Below, piece after piece: positions 24,824 to 32,559 of a stretch of DNA of 37,639 nucleotides. Both the position numbers and the translations under genes were made by a program. How positions within the stretch are numbered: position 1 is the first letter of the stretch; the number at the start of each line of letters is the position of its first letter. The stretch is from Rikenellaceae bacterium. GTDB taxonomy: Bacteria > Bacteroidota > Bacteroidia > Bacteroidales > UBA932. Location: the NCBI GenBank assembly GCA_900769735.1, contig CAAGHY010000046.1, positions 1 through 37,639 of the forward strand. The letters run 5' to 3'. Under the pieces are notes generated by a model. It was not told where the DNA came from, made no database searches, and saw only the letters and a list, made by a program, of their open reading frames with translations.

Positions 24824-25834
24824 ATGAAGTCAATCCTGGCCATAGGAAATGCCATCACAGACATTCCTGTCCTTCTTCCCGATGATTCACTCCTCAAGGA
24901 ACTTGAGTTCACCGTGGGAAGTATGAACCACGTGGATGCCCGGAGGGCAGCTGTTGTATGGGAGAAGATTCAGGGATGCAAGGTGCAGTATATCCAGGGA
25001 GGATCTGCTGCCAATACCGTTGTGGCGGCGGCCCAGCTGGGGATGAAATGTGGATTTATCGGGAAGACAGGGGACGATTCTGTTGGAGAGGTTTTCCGTA
25101 GAGGGTTGGAGGATGAAGGGGTTGAGTGTACCCTTTTCACCGGCAGCCAGCCAAGCGGAAGGGCAGTTGCGTTCATCACCCCTCCAAACGGGGAACGCAC
25201 ATTTGCCACATACCTTGGGGCGGCCCTTGAGCAGATTCCACAGGAGTTGGACAGGCAGATGTTCAACGGGTATGATTACCTGCACGTTGAGGGATACCTT
25301 TTGCAGTGCCCGGGTGTAGTGGAGAGGGCTATGGAGATTGCCGTAGAGTTGGGGCTGAAGATATCCTTTGATATGGGGAGTTGCGGAATAGTCAAAAGGT
25401 TCAGGGATTCTGTGCACAGAATGGTTTCCCAATATGCCGATATAGTGTTTGCAAATGAACTTGAGGCGCTGGAATTTGCCTCATCAGCCGGGGTGGATTG
25501 CAGGTCGGAATCCTGGGCTTTTGATGCCTTGGAATATATCCACGGCCTGATGGGAAAAGGTGGAGAGCCTGTAGCTGTGGTGAAATTGGGAGCTGAGGGA
25601 TCTCTGGTAACGGATGGGAGCAAGGTGTGCAAAGTGGACGCATTGCCTGTTGAGGTTGTAGACACTACCGGTGCCGGGGATGCATACGCTGCCGGTTTTC
25701 TGTATGCCCATTCCAGAGGGGCAGATTTGTGCAGCTGCGGCAAAGGGGGAGCGCTCCTTGCGTCAAAGGTGATTTCCCTGTTGGGCCCTAAAATCCCATC
25801 TGCCGATATTGAGCTTATCAAAACAAATTTCTGA
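24824..25834 (+). CDS. PfkB-family kinase, adenosine-kinase-like
   Basis: A cytoplasmic ribokinase-fold sugar or nucleoside kinase of 336 residues. The N-terminal PfkB signature is QGGSAANTVVAAAQLG near residues 58-73, with FIGKTGDDSVG after it. The catalytic C-terminal motif is DTTGAGD at 280-286, with D286 as the general base. The general pattern (AIGNAITDIPV opening, long lid region) is closest to what I recall as adenosine kinase-like proteins of Bacteroidota. The substrate cannot be fixed from sequence. It starts three bases after the MG2-like gene stop and so belongs to the receptor operon. It holds two copies of RTCGGGAAGA, one in each orientation (24874-24883 and 25058-25067). Confidence 0.85.
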   Translation: MKSILAIGNAITDIPVLLPDDSLLKELEFTVGSMNHVDARRAAVVWEKIQGCKVQYIQGGSAANTVVAAAQLGMKCGFIGKTGDDSVGEVFRRGLEDEGVECTLFTGSQPSGRAVAFITPPNGERTFATYLGAALEQIPQELDRQMFNGYDYLHVEGYLLQCPGVVERAMEIAVELGLKISFDMGSCGIVKRFRDSVHRMVSQYADIVFANELEALEFASSAGVDCRSESWAFDALEYIHGLMGKGGEPVAVVKLGAEGSLVTDGSKVCKVDALPVEVVDTTGAGDAYAAGFLYAHSRGADLCSCGKGGALLASKVISLLGPKIPSADIELIKTNF

Positions 25835-25853
25835 AGATATTTTCAATGAACAG

Positions 25854-25884
25854 TTTGGAACTGATTTAAAATTTATTAAGTTTG
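25854..25884 (+). promoter_or_regulatory. Promoter of the M28 peptidase operon
   Basis: TTTG (25854-25857), exactly 19 bases, then TAAGTTTG (25877-25884) is a perfect Bacteroidota promoter match and the best in the window. A 28-base AT-rich leader follows before the ATG at 25913. The match and position make it convincing without experimental data. Confidence 0.75.
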
Positions 25885-25912
25885 TATTAATAATAAATAT
25901 AAACTATTCTAT

Positions 25913-27151
25913 ATGAGAAGATTTTTAGTGCTGGGAATTGCGTGTGCTGCTGCCTGCAGTGTATATGCACAGCAGGTGAAAGTGCCTAAATACGGAAAAA
26001 AACTTGCCTCAAAGGAGGTTGTGGAATATTTGGCAAGTGATGCCCTTGCCGGAAGGGACGGTGGAACAAAGGGAGATACCCTTGCTTCTGATTTCATTTT
26101 TGGGCAGCTGAAAAAGTTGGGCCTCAATCCGGCAAAGCAGCAGTTCAATGTAAAGAAAGGTGATATAAACACATATAATGTATTCGGCTCTGTTCCCGGA
26201 CGCAGCGGAAAATATGTAGTGGTAGGTGCCCATTATGACCATTTGGGTATGGGTGGCCCCGGTACCGGATCCCGCAGGATGGATACACTTGCCATTCATA
26301 ACGGCGCAGATGATAACGCCTCCGGTGTGGCAGGTATGCTCTATCTGGCCAAACATTTTGCAAAGGCAAAGGAGTTGGAGCATGGGGTGATTTTTGTTGC
26401 ATTCGGTGCTGAGGAGAGGGGTATTGTGGGAAGCAAGCATTTTGCGGAGAACCTGCAGGAAGTTAAATTGTCGGGAGGAAAAACCATCTCTGCCAAGGAT
26501 GTTGTGGCAATGGTGAATTTTGATATGATTGGCAATCTGCGCAGCAGTGCAATTACCATTGGCGGTACCGGAACGGCAAAGGAGATGGATGAAATTATAG
26601 CCAATGCAGAGAAATTGTACGGCAATGCCCTTAAAGTAACCCGTTCTGTGCAGGGTCACGGCCCAAGTGACCACTCTGCATTCTATGCCAAAAATATCCC
26701 GGTATTTTACCTTACCACAGGGGCTACAGAGGATTATCATACTCCCGATGATGATGCGCACAAACTCAATTACCCTGGAATTGACTCGGTGGCAAAGTTT
26801 GCCGCATTGCTTGTGGAGCAGGTGCAGAAATACCCTGCCGGTTTGAGCTTTACAGATACCGGTTCTCCTGAGGCTGCCCCTATGAGGGCGTCGTTCAAGG
26901 TTACCCTTGGCCTTATGCCGGATGTAACCGGACAGGTGGAGAACGGCCTTAGGGCTGATATTGTAGTGAAAGGCAAGGCTGCGCACAAGGCAGGCTTGAA
27001 GAACGGGGATGTTATTGTGCAGATAAATGATCTTGTAATAAGGAATATTGAGGAGTATATGCAAGGGCTTGCAACCCTTGAAAAGGGTAAGATTGCAAAA
27101 GTGAAGGTGCTGAGGAACGGAGAAGAGATGGTTTTTGACGTACAGCTTTAA
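25913..27151 (+). CDS. Exported M28 family zinc peptidase with C-terminal PDZ domain
   Basis: A two-zinc aminopeptidase-type enzyme of 412 residues with a signal peptide ending SVYA before QQV. All expected ligands are visible: H107 in GAHYDHLG, D133 in GADDNASG, catalytic E167 and ligand E168 in GAEERG, D204 in NFDMIG, and H276 in DYHTPDDDAH. The last 90 or so residues form a PDZ-like domain (VTGQVENGLRADIVVKGKAAHKAGLKNGDVI in outline), which would bind peptide tails. It should act in the periplasm or at the surface in peptide trimming. It has its own strong promoter and is followed five bases on by a membrane protein gene. Confidence 0.92.
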   Translation: MRRFLVLGIACAAACSVYAQQVKVPKYGKKLASKEVVEYLASDALAGRDGGTKGDTLASDFIFGQLKKLGLNPAKQQFNVKKGDINTYNVFGSVPGRSGKYVVVGAHYDHLGMGGPGTGSRRMDTLAIHNGADDNASGVAGMLYLAKHFAKAKELEHGVIFVAFGAEERGIVGSKHFAENLQEVKLSGGKTISAKDVVAMVNFDMIGNLRSSAITIGGTGTAKEMDEIIANAEKLYGNALKVTRSVQGHGPSDHSAFYAKNIPVFYLTTGATEDYHTPDDDAHKLNYPGIDSVAKFAALLVEQVQKYPAGLSFTDTGSPEAAPMRASFKVTLGLMPDVTGQVENGLRADIVVKGKAAHKAGLKNGDVIVQINDLVIRNIEEYMQGLATLEKGKIAKVKVLRNGEEMVFDVQL

Positions 27152-27156
27152 TTATA

Positions 27157-28023
27157 ATGCAGATGAAGACAAAGATTTTTTGGATACTTGCCGTAGTGAT
27201 TACTTTGGGGGCAAGTGTGTACCAGAGGATGACAGGTCCTACCAATCCAAAATATGTGAAGGTTTGGGTAGGTAATGATGAGTATAAGTTCAAGTTGCCC
27301 CGCAGTGGCGGTGAAACCGATTGCAGGGTTGTCCTTAAGGGTATAGGTGTTGCCGGTGAGGAGAAGAAGAGTGATTTTGATGTTTATGCTACAATGTACT
27401 GGAGGCAGTTCCCTGCTACAGGTGATTACATTCCGGAGAAAATGGTTCCGGGAGAGGAGGGACTTGTGGCTTTCTTGCCTGTGCAGCCTGCTGCCGGCAA
27501 GTTGGAGTATTATATTGAGCTGGAGACAGTGCAACGCAACAGTGATGTGGTGAGCAAGAGCCGTTCAATGCTTTGTTATGATGATCCCCTTATCATAAGG
27601 TTCAAGAATGATGTTCCTGCAAAGGTCCTTATTCCGCACATTATCCTTATGTTTGTTTCAATGCTCTTTGGCGCTTATGCCTTTTTGTGCGCGTTGGCAA
27701 ATATGCCTCAATACAGGCTTTACACAATCCTTTCATTTGTATTGCTGGTTCTTGGCGGCTTTGTGTTCGGCCCAATAGTGCAGAAATATGCATTTGGGGT
27801 ATACTGGAGCGGATTCCCGTTTGGTGGGGACCTTACGGACAACAAGACACTGTTTGCAGGTATAGCTCTGCTTTTTGCAGTATTTACCGGTAAGAAGCCT
27901 TGGAACAGGTGGGCGGTTGTCCTTGCAATGCTGGTAATGTTTGTGATTTTTTCAATCCCGCACAGTATGAGAGGATCGCAGCTGAATCATCAGACAGGGC
28001 AGATAGAGTACAGGAACAATTAA
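27157..28023 (+). CDS. Membrane protein of unknown function
   Basis: I do not recognise a named family. The 288-residue product has one N-terminal hydrophobic segment (about residues 6-21). A soluble beta-type domain of about 130 residues follows (VWVGNDEYKFKLPRSGG, then LPVQPAAGKLEYYIELE). Four more hydrophobic segments lie between about 157 and 270 and the tail is short and polar. The soluble domain is presumably periplasmic. The ATG at 27157 and another at 27163 are both possible. The gap from the M28 peptidase gene is five bases and there is no separate promoter, so co-expression is likely. No catalytic motif is seen. Confidence 0.75.
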   Translation: MQMKTKIFWILAVVITLGASVYQRMTGPTNPKYVKVWVGNDEYKFKLPRSGGETDCRVVLKGIGVAGEEKKSDFDVYATMYWRQFPATGDYIPEKMVPGEEGLVAFLPVQPAAGKLEYYIELETVQRNSDVVSKSRSMLCYDDPLIIRFKNDVPAKVLIPHIILMFVSMLFGAYAFLCALANMPQYRLYTILSFVLLVLGGFVFGPIVQKYAFGVYWSGFPFGGDLTDNKTLFAGIALLFAVFTGKKPWNRWAVVLAMLVMFVIFSIPHSMRGSQLNHQTGQIEYRNN

Positions 28024-28029
28024 TATGAA

Positions 28030-28063
28030 AACGGGCACAAAATCACGCGATTCTGTGCCCGTT
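28030..28063 (-). terminator. Hairpin terminator at the end of mlaF
   Basis: A 10-bp stem AACGGGCACA/TGTGCCCGTT (28030-28039 with 28054-28063), with an inner four-base AATC/GATT pairing, lies between the converging genes. On the minus strand the stem runs into TTTTC, so it mainly suits the mlaE-mlaF transcript. The plus-strand side lacks a clean T-tract. Confidence 0.7.
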
Positions 28064-28088
28064 GTGTTATCTGGTGCCTGTTAATTTT

Positions 28089-28844
28089 TTATTTCATCAG
28101 TGCCTTCAGCTGTTTTGCCATTTGCGATGCAAATACAAAGTCATTCAGTTCAGGGCAGTTGGAGTGAAGGATCTCCTTGTTGCTTCCTTCCCACAACTTG
28201 TTGCCTTTGTAGATGAATCCTACCTTGTCACCAATTTCCATTACGGAGTTCATATCGTGGGTATTGATTACCGTTGTGATGTTGTACTCCTGGGTAATTT
28301 CCTGGATAAGGCGGTCAATTACAATGGATGTTGTTGGGTCAAGGCCTGAGTTGGGCTCATCGCAGAAAAGGTATTTTGGATTAAGGGCAATTGCTCTGGC
28401 AATTCCCACACGTTTCTGCATACCTCCACTCAGCTCGTTGGGGTATTTTTTGTTGGCGTTTTCAAGATTTACCCTTTTGAGGCAGAAGTTGGCTCTGTCA
28501 AGTTTCTGCTCCAATGTCCAGTCGGTGAAGAAATCCATCGGGAACATAATGTTCTCCTCCACTGTTGCAAAGTCAAAAAGTGCACTTCCCTGGAAAAGCA
28601 TTCCCATCTCCTTGCGGATCTCTTTCCTCTCCTTGTCCTTCATTTGGGTGAAGAGTTTGTCTCCATACCAGATTTCTCCTTTGTCCGGTGTATGAAGTCC
28701 TACAAGGCTTTTAAGCAGCACAGTTTTGCCGGAACCGCTGGCTCCGATGATAAGCGAGCACTCGCCCGGTTTATAGTCAATGGAAATGTCCTTAAGGACA
28801 TCCCTTCCGTCAAATTCTTTATACAGGTTCTTTACTCGTATCAT
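28089..28844 (-). CDS. mlaF: ABC transporter ATPase of the Mla lipid-transport type
   Basis: The ATP-binding subunit of an Mla-type phospholipid transporter at the inner membrane. It has 251 residues. Walker A GASGSGKT is at 34-41, the ABC signature LSGGMQKR in the middle, and Walker B YLFCDEPNSGLDP follows. FATVEENIMFP and the DEPNSGLDPTTS pattern are typical of MlaF. It starts two bases after the permease gene stop. No MCE-domain gene (mlaD) follows, although one is often adjacent in this phylum, so the substrate-binding subunit must be elsewhere or different. Confidence 0.92.
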   Translation of the reverse strand: MIRVKNLYKEFDGRDVLKDISIDYKPGECSLIIGASGSGKTVLLKSLVGLHTPDKGEIWYGDKLFTQMKDKERKEIRKEMGMLFQGSALFDFATVEENIMFPMDFFTDWTLEQKLDRANFCLKRVNLENANKKYPNELSGGMQKRVGIARAIALNPKYLFCDEPNSGLDPTTSIVIDRLIQEITQEYNITTVINTHDMNSVMEIGDKVGFIYKGNKLWEGSNKEILHSNCPELNDFVFASQMAKQLKALMK

Positions 28845-28846
28845 AA

Positions 28847-29587
28847 TTACAGCAACAATTTGGTTAGGACCAGGTCAAAAATGAGGATAAGCACGCTGCT
28901 GGCTACAATTGCCATTGTACTTGAGCGTCCTACACCTAATGAGCCTCCTTTGGCATAGTATCCGAAATAGGATGCCAATGATGTTATAATGAATGTGAAT
29001 ACAGCCATTTTGGAAATACTGTAGTAGATGTAGTGGATCTTGAATGCAAACTGCAAGCCGTCCACATACTGGGCCATTGTTACCGCTCCGGTTGCAAGGA
29101 TGATAAGGGCACCTCCCAACAGACCTATCACAAAACTTGAAAGCATCACAAACGGACTCAAAATGACTGAGCTGGCAATTTTTGGAAGGATGAGGTAGTT
29201 GGCAGAGTTCACACCCATAATCTCCATTGCATCTATCTGCTCGGTAATTCTCATACTGCCAATCTCAGAGGCAATGTTCGAGCCTATTTTTCCTGCCAGG
29301 ATAAGGGCCACCATTGTAGAACAGAACTCCAGCACAAGGATCTCCCTGGCCATATATCCCACATACATTTTGGGGATGAACGGGCTCTCAAGGTTGTTTA
29401 CAGTCTGGATTACCGCTACCGCTCCAATGAAAATTGATATTACGCTTATCAATGGTATTGAGTCAAGAATAAGCTTCTGTCCCTCAACAACAAACTGTTT
29501 GAAGAATATCCTCCACTTCTCAGGTTTCTGGAACACTCTGAGCATTAGCAGCCAATATTCTCCTATTAATTGCAGTGTTTTTTTCAT
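28847..29587 (-). CDS. mlaE: ABC transporter permease of the MlaE family
   Basis: An inner-membrane permease of 246 residues with about five hydrophobic segments. The MlaE family is marked by an amphipathic N-terminal region (GEYWLLMLRVFQKPEKW), then LISVISIFIGAVAVIQTV, the conserved KIGSNIASEIGSMRITEQIDAMEIMGV, and YFGYYAKGGSLGVGRSSTMA near the end. Its partner ATPase is the next gene, two bases on. Together they would move phospholipids between the inner and outer membranes. It is divergent from waaA, with 70 bases between the starts. No convincing TAnnTTTG box was found for it in that gap. Confidence 0.92.
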   Translation of the reverse strand: MKKTLQLIGEYWLLMLRVFQKPEKWRIFFKQFVVEGQKLILDSIPLISVISIFIGAVAVIQTVNNLESPFIPKMYVGYMAREILVLEFCSTMVALILAGKIGSNIASEIGSMRITEQIDAMEIMGVNSANYLILPKIASSVILSPFVMLSSFVIGLLGGALIILATGAVTMAQYVDGLQFAFKIHYIYYSISKMAVFTFIITSLASYFGYYAKGGSLGVGRSSTMAIVASSVLILIFDLVLTKLLL

Positions 29588-29597
29588 CTGTAGAAAT

Positions 29598-29631
29598 TTT
29601 GCGCAAGTTACACAATAAATTGTTAATTTTG
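29598..29631 (+). promoter_or_regulatory. Predicted promoter of waaA
   Basis: TTTG (29598-29601), 22 bases, then TAATTTTG (29624-29631) fits the Bacteroidota pattern with a slightly long spacer. The -7 box is exact and lies 26 bases before the waaA TTG start. It lies in the 70-base divergent region shared with mlaE. Confidence 0.55.
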
Positions 29632-29657
29632 TTTGATATAACCAAACTTATACAGCA

Positions 29658-30950
29658 TTGAGCTTTTTATATAATATTGCAATAGGGGGCTATGGCGCAG
29701 CAATAAATGTTGCCGGAGCCTTCAACAACAAGGCCAGATTGTTCAAGGAGGGAAGAAAAGGTCTTTTGGAAAGAATGGCCTCTGAGGTGGACCATACCCA
29801 TCCTATAATATGGTTCCATTGCTCATCTGTAGGTGAGTTTGAGCAGGCCAGACCACTTATTGAGTGGTACAAGGAGAACTGCAGTGAATACAGGATATTG
29901 CTTACATTCTTCTCCCCAAGCGGATATGAAATGCGCAAGAATTACCCTCTTGCAGACTGGATATATTATATGCCGCTTGACACCGTTTCAAACGCCTGCA
30001 GATTCCTGGATATTGCAAAGCCTCAAAAGGCAATTTTCATCAAATACGAGTTCTGGTACAATTTCCTTACCCAGCTGAACAAACGTGGTATAAAAACCTA
30101 TATAGTTTCTGCCATCTTCAGGGAAGACCAGCCTTTCTTCAAACCGTACGGCGGCCTTTTCAGAAGAATGCTGAAATCCTTCACCGCCCTTTTTGTACAG
30201 GATATGCAGTCTGCACAGCTGCTTGAATCCATAGGCTTGAAGGAGAATGTAACTGTTTGCGGAGACACCCGCTTTGACAGGGTAAACCAGATTACCGCAG
30301 CCAGCAAGGAGTTCCCTGCAATAGAAATTTTCAGCCGCAACGCCTTCACTGTTCTGGCAGGAAGCACCTGGGGTCCCGACGAGGAGATTCTTGCCGCCTC
30401 CGTAAAGAACTTCTCAAAGGCTAAGCTGGTGATTGCCCCTCACGAAATACACAAGGAGCACATAGACAAAATCTGCACCCAGTTCAAGGGGTACAGAATC
30501 ATAAAGTTCTCTGAATTCAATGAAAAATTCATGGCGGCATACAATGCCGGTGGGGAGGAGCTTGCAAAATATGAACAAGAGCTCCAGCAGGCAAATGTAC
30601 TGCTGATTGACTGCCTGGGAATTTTGTCATCAATATACCGTTACGGAAAATTTGCATACATAGGAGGCGGTTTCGGTGTGGGAATCCACAATATACTGGA
30701 GGCTGCCACTTACAGCATTCCGGTTGTGTTCGGTCCAAACTACAGGAAGTTCAAGGAGGCAAGGGATCTCATTGCAAGGCAGGGTGCCACATCGGTAAGA
30801 GGACAGGAGGAATTCTACGGTCTGCTGGACAATTTCATTAAAAGTGAAACCATCAGAAAGGAGCGCGGAAAGGTTTGCCTGAATTATGTAAAGGAGAATC
30901 TGGGGGCAACGGAGAAAATTATCGGGAAAATTGAAAATATCTCTTTTTAA
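29658..30950 (+). CDS. waaA: 3-deoxy-D-manno-octulosonic acid (Kdo) transferase
   Basis: WaaA (KdtA) adds Kdo to lipid A precursor at the cytoplasmic face of the inner membrane. The 430-residue protein has the GT30 layout. A short hydrophobic start (LYNIAIGGYGAAINVAG) is followed by WFHCSSVGEFEQARPLIE in the acceptor domain, LLTFFSPSGYE, and in the C-terminal domain GSTWGPDEEI, VIAPHEIH and FGVGIHNILEAA. The start is a TTG at 29658; no ATG lies near the proper N-terminus and the first codons match the family. The stop codon lies within the terminator hairpin that follows. Confidence 0.95.
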   Translation: MSFLYNIAIGGYGAAINVAGAFNNKARLFKEGRKGLLERMASEVDHTHPIIWFHCSSVGEFEQARPLIEWYKENCSEYRILLTFFSPSGYEMRKNYPLADWIYYMPLDTVSNACRFLDIAKPQKAIFIKYEFWYNFLTQLNKRGIKTYIVSAIFREDQPFFKPYGGLFRRMLKSFTALFVQDMQSAQLLESIGLKENVTVCGDTRFDRVNQITAASKEFPAIEIFSRNAFTVLAGSTWGPDEEILAASVKNFSKAKLVIAPHEIHKEHIDKICTQFKGYRIIKFSEFNEKFMAAYNAGGEELAKYEQELQQANVLLIDCLGILSSIYRYGKFAYIGGGFGVGIHNILEAATYSIPVVFGPNYRKFKEARDLIARQGATSVRGQEEFYGLLDNFIKSETIRKERGKVCLNYVKENLGATEKIIGKIENISF

Positions 30951-30967
30951 AAAGGGATATTTTTTTG
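30936..30967 (+). terminator. Terminator of waaA
   Basis: AATATCTCTTTTT (30936-30948) pairs with AAAAAGGGATATT (30949-30961) with one G-T wobble, and six Ts follow. The waaA stop codon is inside the stem. A weaker second hairpin (30974-30979 with 30986-30991) with a T-run lies just after. Confidence 0.75.
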
Positions 30968-30993
30968 TTCTGTAAGGTAGGTTTTTACCTTTT
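30964..30993 (+). promoter_or_regulatory. Possible weak promoter for comM
   Basis: TTTG at 30964-30967, 18 bases, then TACCTTTT (30986-30993) differs from TAnnTTTG at the last base. It lies 44 bases before the comM ATG and after the waaA terminator, so some promoter is needed here. This is a tentative call. Confidence 0.3.
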
Positions 30994-31037
30994 TGCACCC
31001 TTTTTTCCCGCAGGAAGGGTTTCTTTACGGCAAAAAA

Positions 31038-32558
31038 ATGTTACGTAAAGTTTATTGTGCAAGCTGCAGGGGGCTTGAGGTTACAACCGTTACTGTGGAG
31101 GTTGAGGTTTCAGACGGAATCTGTTTTTATCTGGTAGGACTGGCAGACAATGCCGTAAAGGAGAGCCAGCAACGTATTGGGGCAGCGCTGGCGCGTTATG
31201 GCTACCGTATTCCTGGAAAGAAGATTGTGATAAATATGGCGCCGGCCAATCTACGCAAGGAGGGCACTGCTTTTGACGCGGCAATTGCCATAGGCATTAT
31301 GGCGGCATCCGGGCAGCTGGAGAGCGAATGGCTGGAAGAGTTCATCATTTTGGGGGAGCTTGCCCTTGACGGCACCCTCAGAGGTATAAACGGAGCCCTG
31401 CCTGTAGCAATTCACGCTGCAGCAGAAGGGTTCAAAGGGTGCATCCTCCCAAAAGAATCGGCAGCAGAATGTGCAGAAGTGGAGGGGATAACAATCTTTT
31501 CCGCAGAAAATTTGGGAGACATTATAGATATCCTTTCTGCTCCCGACAGCGCCAGCTCAAAAATCCCCATCAAGCAGCAATATATCCCCAAAAAAGAGAG
31601 GGAATTTGACTTTGCAGATGTAAAGGGGCAGCACCTGGCCAAGAAGGGGCTGGAGATAGCGGCTGCAGGGGGACACAACGCCATTCTCATTGGTTCCCCT
31701 GGTTGCGGAAAAACTTTTCTGGCCAAATGCCTTCCATCCATACTCCCTCCTATGGAAAAACGGGAATCACTGGAAACCAGTCAGATATATTCAGTGGCCG
31801 GGTTGCTGAAAAACGCCGGAGGGCTTATTGTTGAGCGTCCGTTCAGGCACCCCCACCACACCTCTTCAATACAGTCTCTGGCAGGTGGAGTTGGAATGCC
31901 CGGGGAGGTTTCACTGGCCCACAACGGCATATTGTTTGCAGATGAAATTGCAGAATTCGGAAGGGCTTCACTGGAGATTCTCCGGCAGCCGCTTGAAGAC
32001 AGGGAGATTCAGGTATGCAGGGCAAAAAGCAGGGTGTGCTACCCCGCCTCCTTTATGCTGGTGGCGGCAATGAACCCCTGCCCGTGCGGATACTTGAATG
32101 ACCCAAACAAACAATGCTCTTGCAGCACAAGTGCCATAATGAAGTATACCTCAAAGCTCTCAGGTCCGTTAATGGACCGCATTGACATACAACTGAACCT
32201 TGTTGCTGTACCGGCAGCTGAGATAGTGGGGCTTGGAAGCGCAAAGGAGGAATCCAGCAGCTCAATTGCCCAAAGGGTAAAAAAGGCAAGGGAGATACAG
32301 CTGAAGAGGTTTGAGGGGGAGATTTTTTTTACCAATGCCCAAATTCCGGCGGGGAAACTTGCCCGGTACTGCCAGATTGGGGAGAAAGAGCGGCAATTCC
32401 TTAAAACAGTGATAACAAAATTGGGAATTTCTGCCCGCGGATACAGCAGAATTCTCAAAATATCACGCACAATAGCCGATTTGGATGGAGAGGATTTTAT
32501 ATCTTTGAAACATATTTCAAAAGCTGTACAATTCAGATTGAACATTAACGGAATTTGA
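31038..32558 (+). CDS. comM: YifB/ComM family Mg-chelatase-like AAA+ ATPase
   Basis: A 506-residue ATPase. The N-terminal Lon-protease-S5-like domain (VSDGICFYLVGLADNAVKESQQR, with INMAPANLRKEG) is typical of YifB/ComM. The Mg-chelatase-type AAA+ core has Walker A GSPGCGKT at 219-226, RPFRHPHHTSS, and LFADEIAEF. A Cys cluster (NPCPCGYLNDPNKQCSC) in the core and a helical C-terminal domain complete it. In Haemophilus and Vibrio ComM promotes branch migration during natural transformation; most bacteria carry it whether or not they are known to be competent. I use the ATG at 31038; the earlier frame start adds an unrelated 15 residues. tsaE starts one base after the stop. Confidence 0.93.
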   Translation: MLRKVYCASCRGLEVTTVTVEVEVSDGICFYLVGLADNAVKESQQRIGAALARYGYRIPGKKIVINMAPANLRKEGTAFDAAIAIGIMAASGQLESEWLEEFIILGELALDGTLRGINGALPVAIHAAAEGFKGCILPKESAAECAEVEGITIFSAENLGDIIDILSAPDSASSKIPIKQQYIPKKEREFDFADVKGQHLAKKGLEIAAAGGHNAILIGSPGCGKTFLAKCLPSILPPMEKRESLETSQIYSVAGLLKNAGGLIVERPFRHPHHTSSIQSLAGGVGMPGEVSLAHNGILFADEIAEFGRASLEILRQPLEDREIQVCRAKSRVCYPASFMLVAAMNPCPCGYLNDPNKQCSCSTSAIMKYTSKLSGPLMDRIDIQLNLVAVPAAEIVGLGSAKEESSSSIAQRVKKAREIQLKRFEGEIFFTNAQIPAGKLARYCQIGEKERQFLKTVITKLGISARGYSRILKISRTIADLDGEDFISLKHISKAVQFRLNINGI

Positions 32559-32559
32559 T

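Noticed and set aside
30993..31037. A start at 30993 for comM.
   Set aside because: The first 15 residues are unlike the family, and the ATG at 31038 gives the expected LRKVYCASCRGLE opening.
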